Positions 1 to 12,700 of a stretch of 64,000 bases of DNA are shown here, one piece after another. The stretch is from Artemisia argyi (Eukaryota; Streptophyta; Magnoliopsida; Asterales; Asteraceae), in the NCBI GenBank assembly GCA_030686995.1, contig CM060695.1, forward strand, positions 100,840,871 through 100,904,870, written 5' to 3'. The translations under genes were made by a program, and so were the position numbers. Below the pieces are notes generated by a model, which had not been told where the DNA came from, did no database searches, and saw nothing but the letters and a program-made list of their open reading frames with translations. Each line of letters begins with the position of its first letter. Position 1 is the first letter of the stretch.

Positions 1-748
1 AATGGGTCCAACGAGTTGAAAGTCACCCAAAGCCTATTTATCGTAAGAGGCCATTTGTGCACCACCAAATAGTGATATGCCACCAACTATGCTATATTGT
101 ATTTTGTGAATTAAAGGAGGATGGCACTTTTGGCAAACTTTATATATTGTGGAAAAGAGAATTTATTTATGGACTCTGGGACTCCTATTATCTGAATTAA
201 AAACCTACAACCCGACAGGCCACAGGATGTACAAAATAGACCAAAACACATTCTTGTACCACTAGAATTTAAGGTCTCCACTATAATTGATTGACAAGAC
301 ATGCTCTAAAGAGCTATGCATGAGCACTCGTAAAATCAATTAAACAAAACTCTCTAGGCATTATAACAATGATTAAGGTAGAAATTCCTTAGCAGCTGCA
401 ACAACTCCTCAAGATTGACCGTGTCACCTCATGTCTTTTTCTCGAGGCACAGAATCTGGACCGAATCACTGCAACTAGAAAACCAACTAGCACATAGCAA
501 ACAATCTTAATTTGTTATTAAAAGTTAACAAATCACCTCCCATAATGCACACCTTCTAAGTTTTAATTATTTGAAGATTCAAAAATGTAGATCATTAGTG
601 TGATAATTATATATATGTTATCACAATAGTTGCATTGGGTATTATATACATTTTTTTTTTATCAAAAAAGGAACAAAAAAGTGTCTGTGGGTGAGCATTA
701 TTTAACCCGACCTATACAACATTACTCATCTCATATTTAATGTTGTAG
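1..748. other. Left edge, no exon recognised
   Basis: I find no convincing exon here. The stretch is AT-rich and ends in a pyrimidine-rich tract and an AG at 747-748 that serves as the acceptor of the first visible transporter exon. It is therefore most likely the preceding intron of that gene, whose earlier exons lie to the left of the window. Confidence 0.5.
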
Positions 749-1878
749 GTTAAGAAACACTCGTCATACTTAATGACAGTTGAAATGTCAATCATTGGAA
801 GCCTTTGCTTGCTGGCAAGTACTTACAATTCTCCTGATGGTGAAGCAATGAGACAGCATGGGTTCTTTTATGGATGGACACCAGTTACAATGGTAACATC
901 TTCTATACACACAATTTTTAGCATTATAATGTTTGCTATACTTCTCTGTAATTGCTGTACTGAAAATCAACTTATGAAGTATATTTTTTAATTGTTCATT
1001 GGACTGGCTATCCAGTCAAACTACACTTAGAAATAGATGTGTGTGTAGTACCTTATGATTGAAAGAATTAGCATTATTAGTTCATTTAGTACAAGGTGAA
1101 TTTAATTAGTTATGATAGTTTGATAGGGTCGAGTTTTACACTTTCAAGTTTTTAAAGTTTTTCATTTTCTGTTATTGAATTCAGATCCCTGTTTTTATCA
1201 ATGCTGTTGGTGGGATTCTTGTGGGCCTCGTGACTTCATATGCTGGTGGCGTTCGAAAGGCAAGTTTGAATTGCTCTCACATATGCATTTACAAATAGTT
1301 TTGTGTGGATTTGACCAAAGCTCCTTTCTTGTTTACCATTGCCTAAGTTTCAAAGCAAGTAGGGTAGCAAAATGGGGCACGTTTGGTGATGGGTCAAAAC
1401 TTTTTTTAGACCAAAACTACTAATTTTGGTAAAGGTAGGTCAGAAATCGTCAGGTGAGGTTTAACAAGAAGCACTTCTTCACAAAATTTTGAAGTGTTTT
1501 CGAAAAATCAGTGTGTTGAGTATGTTAATAATTGTTTAACTTTTCTCAAATAAAAGTTTTAGCTCTAGATTTTGCCAATAAAAAAACTATTACAATCTCC
1601 CATGAGATGTCCCAAATGCTTTCCATTTTCCTATGAGCCATGTTTAGGTACCCTAAATAAGTTTCTAACAAACATTTATTTACTCACTTCTTTTACTTTG
1701 TTACATATATATACAGGGGTTTGTCATTGTCTCCGCCCTCCTTGTTACCGCCTTGTTGCAATATGTGTTTGATGGAAAACCACCTTCATTGTACTGCCTT
1801 TTAGCTCTCCCGCTTGTAATGATGAGCATATCGATATACCAAAAGTACCCATATCGTGCCAAAAAGAAGGAAGAATAG
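749..1878 (+). CDS. CMP-sialic acid transporter-like nucleotide-sugar transporter, 3' end
   Basis: Three in-phase exons (749-892, 1185-1259, 1717-1878) encode the C-terminal 126 residues of a plant nucleotide-sugar transporter, a multi-pass Golgi protein of the drug/metabolite transporter superfamily. Visible marks are MSIIGSLCLLASTY, INAVGGILVGLVTSYAGG and the last membrane helix LLALPLVMMSISIYQ. The protein ends in a lysine-rich cytosolic tail (KYPYRAKKKEE) before a TAG stop. The match is to the plant CMP-sialic acid transporter-like group; plants lack sialic acid, so the real substrate is uncertain. Intron 1 is GT-AG. Intron 2 has a GC donor (AAG|GCAAGT at 1260) with a normal AG acceptor. 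Earlier exons are outside the window. There is no stop or frameshift in the visible part, so I see no sign of a pseudogene. Confidence 0.85.
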
Positions 1879-2450
1879 GCACAGTAGTCTCAAAACAGAT
1901 GAGGTGGAGTAAATTTTCTCAAATTAAGTACCACCATTAGGTTCTTATAGGTATGTTACAGGATGACTTTATGAACAGTTAGAACTTTTTGATTTACAGC
2001 TCCTGTTCTGAATCTTTCTTAATATTTTTAACTGTCAATTAGTAACGTCTTGACATGTACAATACGTTTCGTAACTTACCATGAAACGATAATAAAGATT
2101 TGAATATATAATTTTTTGTCTAACCATTACTTGTACTGATCTTTTGGAATAGACCTATAGTTGTAGGATTCATTGAGCTGTGTATGCAAAGATCTTTACA
2201 ATCTACAAAATTGGGCCATTTCTTGAAAAGTTACTGTTATTTTTTTAATTGCCATAACTTGGTTGCAATGAATTGTTTATATCTTATGGGTTTATAAGAT
2301 AAGATTCCTTTACTTTGAATATCAAAGGGAAATACTAAGGTACACCAGTTTTACTAAATAAGTAAATAATGAGTAAAGGAATATTGCTGTAATTTCAAAC
2401 CATGTATAGTTTTTGCAAATATTATATTTAAAACCGTGGTTGCAAACATC
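1879..2450. other. 3' flank of transporter gene, no gene seen
   Basis: AT-rich DNA holding the presumed 3' UTR of the transporter and the start of a repeat-like stretch. Only short spurious ORFs occur. Confidence 0.5.
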
Positions 2451-2516
2451 GCGAATTGGTAGTCGGACGGTTGACTCCATGCAACCATGCGAATCGGTAG
2501 TCGGACGGTTGACTCC
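2451..2516. repeat. 28-bp direct repeat, two copies
   Basis: The 28-bp units at 2451-2478 and 2489-2516 differ at one base and share the core AGTCGGACGGTTGACTCC. They lie in GC-richer DNA than the surroundings and look like internal sequence of an unidentified repetitive element. The motif GATTAATTGG follows at about 2553 and recurs at 3058 on the other side of the petB fragment. Confidence 0.6.
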
Positions 2517-2673
2517 CTTGTAGCTTTTAATTGGTTTATATGAGATTAATCGATGATTAATTGGATGTGCATTTCTGCAGCAAGGTTTAGGTATTTCCAA
2601 CAAGATTTCCCTTACATAACATATTTTAATAGATATAAACATTTTGTGGTGAGTTATCTATGCTATATCTTAT

Positions 2674-3729
<1,056 letters not shown>

Positions 3730-6700
3730 TCAAAGTTTGATTGGGACAACCATGAGGGCCGCATTTCTTGGACACGTGAGCCCAAACTTCTCGCTCATAT
3801 CCATATCTTCTACTCGCATATTTTCTTGGAGCTTCCAATCAAACTTGCGAATTACAGAACTCAATATTATGTGTAACATTCTATGAGCCATATTCAATGC
3901 CGGACACATTCTCCTTCCACCACCAAATGGAATTAGCTCAAAATCTTGGCCTCTATAGTCAACCTCGACCCCTGAAAACCTCTCTGGCATGAATGTTTCT
4001 GGGTCTGACCAAACGTTTGGGTCTCGTCCAATCGCCCAAATATTACAAAGAATTTGGGCATCTTTAGGCACGAGGAAGCCTCCGACTTCTACATTGTGTA
4101 TGGCTTGGTGAGGGATTAGAAAAGGAGCAGGAGGATGTAATCGAAGCGTTTCTTTAATAATAGCTTGTAGGTAAGGGAGTTGAGGGATATCATTCTCCTC
4201 TATAAGTTTATCGTTGTTTTGTATTTGCCTATTTAGCTCTAACCGAGCCTTGTTCATTTTCTCGGGGTTACATATAAGCTCTACCATAGCCCATTCCAAT
4301 GTGGTAGATGTCGTTTCAGTTCCGGCCACAAACAAATCCTACAAACATATATTAAAAATATTATTCCAATCTTCTAAATGCTGATTAGTGAAGTTCATTT
4401 TGCTGAGAACTTGAATTAGTAGTTGACGAACTTTTTCTGTTTTTTGGAACAAGAAAGTTTAACTTGCGCATAGGACCAGATCATTTTATGTCTAGACAGT
4501 TTATTTTGAGTAACTTGTTTCAAATACGTGTGTAGGTACTAAGGTTTGTACTTACCAGTAATAAATGGCTTATGTCATTTCGACTGAATTCAGATTCATC
4601 TTTCATCCAGAGATTGATCATCGAGTCCAACACATCGTTTTTTGTTGATAAACTAGCTACTTTTTGCAACCGTTGATTGATGATCTCATTAAAAATAGAA
4701 AATAGCTTCTTAGCATAAACATTTCCTTGTCGTTCTAAACCCTGCGGATCCAAGAATCTAAGTATCGGAAAGAAGTCTACAAGATTTGGTTTACCACCGA
4801 TTTCCATAATACCCCACATAGCATCCTTGAATTCTTCCGATGACATAGAAAAGCTTTGAGAGAAATCTTTAGAGAACAGTATGTTGGATAAAATGTTAAG
4901 ACTTGTCGTAAACATAGCTGCACCAATGTTCACAGCCGTTTCACTTGCACAACATTGACTGACATGGTCCACAAGTTCTTGCACCTGAAAGTATAAATAA
5001 TGGTATAGATGCTTCACTAACTGAACATATATCCAATAAATTGATTGCTGAAAGTGATATAAAAGCAATATATCTTAAATCTCTTGAAGCTGACCTTTCA
5101 CAGACTGTTGAAGTAAAGTTACTTTTCTAGGATATGCAGGTGCACAACCTCTCTCCGACTAAAACTAATGGCTTGACCCCTTGACCTATATGAAGGTCTA
5201 CGCCCATATGAAAATTTGTGGAGTGTAAGCTAGGATTTACACACTCATTCAAATTATAAACTGGTACTCAATTGCTGCTCAACAATAAATCTCTTTAGTT
5301 TGACATGTGGGCATAGCAAGATTATCATAGTGTGTGTAAATGTGTAATTAAACCAGGTTATACCTTGTGTTCGTTATTACGTTTTCTTTTCTTTGTTATT
5401 TCCTTTTTTTTGGATCTTTTTTCCAACAAGTAAGAATACAGATTAGGGTTAAAGTCCATTTAAAGATCATAAGCTCTAATATGCAGTAAGAAGTTTCTCA
5501 CAGTTTAATCATTTCTGAGGTGGAACTTTTACATTTTCACCATTGAGCGTGGAAAGCAAATCATATGTACTATTTTCAGAGTTTTCATTTTTAAAAGTCT
5601 ATAATTGAAACTTGCATCAAACTTAAAACTAAGAGTAAATTACACCGTTCGTCCCTGTGGTTTGCTCCAAATCACTACCGTAGTCCTTCAACTATTTTTT
5701 TTTTTTTTGCTTTTTTGATCCTTTTGGTTTACATATTGCACGCTGTCAGTCCCTATCGCTAACTGTCATTATCTTCTCCGTTAGGAGACAATTGTCAAGT
5801 GGCAATGTTAGTCCATTAACCAAACGATCATTTGCAACGTTAGTCCTTTATACTAACGACCGTTACTAATTAACTCAAATTTTGGTTTTCTAAAAAAAAT
5901 TCTTTTCTACGCGGCTTTTATCGTTTTCGCTAGTTTTCAGGCGTTTTCTTAGTTTTCGTCCGTTTTTATACGTTTTCGTCCGTCTTTTTACGTTTTCATA
6001 TGTTTCCCTTACGTTTTCATTCGTTTTTATACGTTTTCTTACGTTGTCATATGGTTTTATCCGTTTTTATACGTTTTTGTCTATTTTTCCCCGTTTCATG
6101 CGTTTTCTTACGTTTTCATCCGTTTTTATACGCTTTCGTCCATTTTTATACCTTTTCGTCTGTCTTTATACGTTTTTGTCTGTTTTTCTTACGTTTTCAT
6201 GCATTTTTAACTCAATGGTCAAGTGTCAACGTTAGTCCATTAACCAAACAATCATTTGCAACGTTAGTCCCTTATACCAACAACCATTTCTAATTAACTC
6301 AAATTTTGGTTTTTATTGTTTTCGCCCATTTTCTTACGTTTTCGCGAGTTTTCATGCGTTTTCTTAAATTTTTGTCTGTTTTTAAACGTTTTCATCCCTC
6401 TTTATACGTTTTCGTCTGTTTTTCTTACGTTTTCATACATTTTATCCATTTTTATACGTTTTCATACGGTTTTATCCGTTTTTATCTGTTTTTATACATG
6501 TTCCTCCTATTTTTACAATTTTGTCCATTTTTTCTTACTTTTCATCTGTTTGTATACGCTTTCATCTGTTTTTGTACATTTTCATCGTTTTATATACGTT
6601 TTCATCTGTATTATACATTTTTCTTGCGTTTTATTCGTTTTTATCCATTTTTATACGTTTTCATAATTTTATATACGTTTTCTCTTGTTTTATTACATTT

Positions 6701-9700
6701 TCTTACGGATGAAAGTGTATAAAAACATATGAAAATGGATAAAAATGGATAAAAACATATTGAAACGCAAGAAAAGTGTATAAAAACAGACGAAAACGTA
6801 TACAAAACATAAGAAATACGGATAAAAACGTATAAAAACGGATGAAACCATATAAAAACGTATGAAAGCATATGAAAATGTAAGAAATACGGAGAAAAAA
6901 AATAAAAAATGGAGGAAACGTATAAATAAAAAAATGTAGAAAAACGGATAAAACCATATGACAACGTAAGAAAACGTATAAAAACGGATAAAAACGTAAG
7001 AAAAATAGACGAAAACGTATATAGACAGACAAAAAAGTATAAAAAATGGACGAAAACGTATAAAAATGGACAAAAACGTAAGAAAACGCAAGAAACGAGG
7101 AAAACAAAAAAACGTGTAAAACGGATAGAACCGTATGACAACGTAAGAAAACGCAAGAAACGAGGAAAAACAAAAAAAAGGTGTAAAACGGATAGAACCG
7201 TATGACAACGTAAGAAAACTTATAAGAACGAATGAAAACGTAAGAAAAGCAGATGAAAACGTGTAAAGATGGACGAAAACGTATAAAAACGGACGAAAAC
7301 TAAGAAAATGCATTGAAAAACGATAAAAACCGCGTAGAAAATAATTTTTTTAAGAAAACCAAAATTTGAGTTAATTAGTAACGGTCGTTAGTATAAAGGA
7401 CTAACATTGCAAATGATCGTTTGGTTAATGGACTAACGTTGCCACTAGACAATTGTCTCCTAACGGAGAAGATAACGACAGTTAGCAATAGGGACTGACA
7501 GCGTGCAATATGTAAACCATAAGGATCAAAAAAGCAAAAAAAATAGATCAGGACTACGGTAGTGATTTGGAGCAAACCATAGGGACGAATGGTGTAATTT
7601 ACTCTAAAACTAATATTAGTGTACGTGTTCGAATTAAAAAGGGATAATCATTTATAAATGTATTGAACTTGCCACCTTTTACTATGTTGTGTAACGAACT
7701 TTTTTTTTTGCTAATGTGTATATTGAACTGCCTAATCCATCCTATTTTGTGGATAATTAACATTAAACCCATTTTTTGCCTACGTGGCACGTTGACTTGC
7801 GTTGACCCCGTTAAAATAACTCCGTTACCGTTTTAATGTTCCGTTTCTCTCTCTATAACCCTACCACCCCTCATTATTTCCCTCCCAAAAAAACGCACAC
7901 CTTCCCCCCCCCCCCCCCCCCCCAAATACACTCTCTCACTCAAACCCTAATTTAATTTACCAGCTTCAATCAAACCCTCTTAACACCCTTTTCATTTTGT
8001 TTTTAATGTGATTCAAGGTATGATTAACTTTTGTATCTCTTAATTGTTGTTTAATTATAATATAGAATTTGCCCTAATATTCAGTTTCATATTTTGTAGA
8101 ATGGTTATACCTGGACCTGATGGTATTGATTTGGACGTCTGGAATGATGGGATTTTTCTGCACGACCCTTTAAGATACGAGGATGGTGTGATTTTAAAGA
8201 TGTATGTCGCCAGGCTATCGTATGAGGAGCTAAGAAGGTTGATCAAGAAATCACTTATGGCTATGCATATGTTTGGTATGTATTATAGACTTCCTGAGTG
8301 TGATTTAGATCAGGAGATTGTCAAAATAGAAAATGACACTGATGTGATTCACATGTATGACCTTTCCAAAAAGCATGGTGGAATAGAGATGTACATTGAC
8401 CATTGTGACATTGACTTGACCCAATATTTAGCAACCCCTGATCCTAGTACATTAAGTGATGGAACCTCTGCTAAAAGAAAAACCCCTAGGAAAAGGTATT
8501 GCAATTCATTTACAGATGAAGAAATGATAAATTGGGCTGAAGAGGAGGTTCAAGAAGAGCATGTGGTTGATAATGGTAAGGGTATTGATAATGGTAAAGG
8601 GAAAGGTGTAGAGGCAGTTACTAGTGAGAATGATAAGGATAAGGGCAAAGGGAAACAAGTATTGACAGTTAGTAGGAGCGAGAGTGATGGGATTCTTTCT
8701 AGTGAATCTGATGCTTCTGATGACAGTGACTATTCTAACAAGTCATTTGATTATCTAAGTCCTGGTGAAGAAGAGCTTATTCAACTTAGAACTAGGAAAG
8801 CCAATAGAACTAAGGAAAAATCAATACCTATACCAGACATGACTGCTAATCCTAGTAGGAATAGTGTTGGTCCCTTTTACTTGGTTATCAGTAACTAAGA
8901 AGCTAAAGTAACCAAGTTATATGACTTTAAACAAAGATGTAAAAATGATTAACAATAAAGTAACGTAAAAATAAGAGACAATATTTTCCAACGTTTAATT
9001 CTTTATTAGAAGTTAATCACAAAGAATCGTACCCAAGTGTTTGCGGAATAACACTTGGGGTTGAATTGACAAGTATTGTATGGACTCCTCACTAAACTCA
9101 ACTATGTTGAGTGACAACTTAAATTACCCACTGAGCTATCTCAGGGGCTTGTGTTGTTCTTTGGAGGAGTAAAGTGGTTTGTGAATGCTTTGCATTAATT
9201 GCACAAACTTGTCAACTTTTACTCCTCACATTTGCTTCCTATTTATACACAAGTATAGAACAACTAAATATACATTGGACCTAAAGCTTCCTTAACAATA
9301 TCTTGAAAGATATTATTCTTCTGGCAAGGAACCTTCATTGAGTTAGATCCAAAAGGCACTTTCTGATGACAGACTGGTTTTAACCATTTGGGAAAAGTTT
9401 GACATTAAAGTGATAAAGCACTTTAATAAAGCAGCTCAGACTTTCCCGCCCAGTCCTGCCAAAACTTCAGTCTTCATGTCATCAGTCTTCAGTACGATTA
9501 AGTTGTTGAGGAGTCATTGGGGTTCAGTGAGTTATTGTCATCCTCACTGAACCCATTACCTTCTTCTTGGCTTAGATCACACTTCACTGAGTTCCGCCTT
9601 ACTGAATGGAGAACCTTTCTTCTTAGGCTCGGTCTTAGCATCCTGAAGGTGACTCACTAAGTTACTGTTCACTCAGTGACTTGTTTGCACTTAGGTTATT

Positions 9701-12700
9701 TTACGTTCAAATCCTTGTTAGAAGATGTGGGGAATTCAGTGACCCAACAATCTCCCCCTATTTGAACATACAAATAGCCTAAGTGATACTTGATTCAGCA
9801 TGAGTTGTCAGGGTACATCTTCTCTTACTGAATGTTTGTTGTAATTGTAAGTAGGACATAACTATTTAAACAAAACATCATTTTATTTATAGCTATTACA
9901 TTTTTCCTACAAATTACAAACAAAAATAAAGATAGTTGTTGCAGATCAGATGTTCAGATGATAGCCAAATCCCTCAATCTTAGCTTTCTTTGATCTCAGT
10001 AGGTGTTTCTCAGGATGCTTCTCAATCTTTTCCCGAAGGTCCTTACAGAACCTTTGGTTTGCACCACTATGTATAGGAGAAGCTAACATCAGGTACGATA
10101 CCATTGCCGTGACCCCTGCCTTGTCTATATCAGACCACCTTTGGAAGGCAAGGTCTCCATATTCATCCGTAAAGCATAGACCTCGTTCAGGGGTTTCAAG
10201 CACAGTATTGTTCACGAAGGTGATTCCTTCAGGAACGGACCTATCACAATCCAATCCTGGGACCTTGACCTCAGGCTCGGATTCAATATGCTTCCTTTTT
10301 CTTTTGGTGGCTGTTGATGAAGCAGTTCCTGTTGTTGGAGCAGGAAGAAGGGAGGGAATGTTGAGGGCTTCAGGCATTGCTCTCAGTCTGTCATACCTTT
10401 CACTCAGTGACTTGAGAAGTTGATCAACAACGGCACCATTTTTCTTGGCGATGATGGGACGGAGTTCATCAAGTTCAGTGATCCCAAAGTCAGCGAATTT
10501 GAATGGGTTATGAGTGTCCATGATTCTTTTATCAGCCCCCCTGAAGACAGTGACCATTGCGGGTTTGGTATTCCTGTGGATTTTGATGTCAATGATGGTT
10601 TCAGGCTTCAATCTTTCCTTCATCACCCAATGATATCTTTCAACCCTGGTCTTTCTTATTTGAGCTTGCCTTTTCAGCTTTTCCTCCCTTTCCCTTTTCA
10701 GAGCATTCATTTGTTCTTCCTGAGCCTTTTTAAAGGCTGCACCAGCTTGCTCAGTAGCTAGTGCCTCAGTATCCAGACCGATCTTTTCAGCCTCCTCATG
10801 AACAACCTGTATCAGTTCAGGCTTGCTCAATTTCTCTTCTTCAGCTGCCTTTGCCGCTTTCTCAACTCTTTCCATGTAGTCTTGTATTTGGTCATGGGTG
10901 AGTTGATAGATTTTTCCATTAATTTCATACGGGACCCTGATAGGTTCATCAGGGTCAACTCTGACAATTTTGGAGGCAGGCTGGAGTCTTACTTCAGGTT
11001 CTGAGGTGGTGGCTATGCTTTTTCCTCTGTCCTGAAAGAGAGTGGAGGAGACTGGTTCCTCTTGTGGTGGAACTTGAGTGATCGGTGTGGCTTCAGTGAC
11101 ATGCTCCCCCTCAGTGTGAGAGGGCTGTCCAGCTTCTTGTTCATCAGTAATAGGGGTTTCAGGAACATTCTCCCCCTCAACAATTGCCGGAGCTGCAGTG
11201 ATGGCAAGTGTTGGAGTTACTGAAGATGAAGTAGAAGTACCCTTGAAGGCTTGAAACATTTCCGTCATCATGGACTTGATCTCCGCAGTATCCTGATGAA
11301 TGAGAGATACCTTGGAGTCAAGTGAAGCCTGAGAATTTTCAAGGGCAGTCATCCTGGATCCCATTGTCCATGCCAGAGATGTGGACTTCAGGGATTGAGC
11401 TGTCACTGATGCTTCCAACTGATTGAAGGAAGACTTGAGGGACTCCACCGTGGAGCTGAGATTCTGAACATTTGAATCCCTTATCAAGCCAAGTAACTCA
11501 ATAAGAGCCGCCGAGTTGACCTGATACGTCTCAGATGTCTGAAGAATTTTCTTGTTGAGCTCAGGATCATCCTTGACTGATTCTTGAACTGACTTAACCC
11601 CTGTAGCCAGCTCCTTTAGGGATTCCAAAAACTGATTGATGTGCGAAGCCATTTGTGTCAGGGAGTGAGTGACAGTGGAATTTTGCTCCCTGACATCTTC
11701 ATTGTAATCTTCAATAGCATCTTTGAGGAGGTGATAGTGGACTGCTTGCTCAGTATGCAGATCAAACACCTCTTCAGTGACCCCCCTGTACAAAACATTG
11801 GTCATTTTCTTGATGAACTTTTTGAAGGCTCTTTCAGTGAGAGGAGTTGAAGCATCTTCTGAGGTTTCCGGCTCGGAATGTTGTTCATCTTCATCATGGT
11901 TAGAGGTTTGAGGAGACTGAGTAACAGGTTCAGGGACTGTCTCCTCATCCTCCATATCATCTCCGGCCGTGAAGACTTCCTCGTCACTGTTGAATTCATC
12001 ATCAGAAAATAAGAATGCCTGAGCATCCGCCAGGGAGGTAATCTGCAACAAATGGAGGTTATCCGGCTCCTCTTCATAGGAAGATTTGCCTTCGTTTTGG
12101 CCAGGTCCTGACCCCTCAAATCCGGTAGGTTGGGTTTTACCTACCTGGTCTTTAAGGTCAGTTCCCGAGTAATGCGCACCTCCAGGAGTGGTTTTGGGTT
12201 CCATATCAGCGGGTGGTTTATATCCCTCTGAATCTTTGTCCCCTGTGACCCCTTCAGACACTGATGGGTGTTTCTCAGTGCCATCACGAGGAGCCGTGAT
12301 TGTTGTGTCCCTATCAGTGGGTTGTCTGTTTCCCACTGAGTCTTGGGGATGAGTAGGGGTGCCCTCAGACAAAAGCTTTGATTTGCGAATGTCCTCATCA
12401 GGCAAATGAGTGGTTGAGTCCCCCTTTCCAACAGGCTTGTTCTGGCCTGTCGAAGGTTTAGGAACATGAACTCCCTGATGCTTGGGTTGTGATTTACCCG
12501 AGCCTTTAGCAGGATGTGATTGTTTGTGGACCCCCTTCTCAGTGGAGTAGTGCTGCCCCACCAAGGATTTAGGATCCCTTACTCCCTGAGATTCTGGTTG
12601 TGATTTGCCAGAGCCTTTAGCAGGATGTGAAGGTTTGGTTTGTTTCGGCTCAACTGTCTTGTTTATGACAGTAGAGTCTTTGGAAACGGGTATGCCCGAG

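Noticed and set aside
6000..7313. Several overlapping ORFs of 60-206 codons rich in Phe, Arg, Ser and Thr on both strands.
   Set aside because: They are translations of the degenerate CGTTTT/AAAACG repeat inside the foldback element; overlapping frames give the same composition, with no start context.
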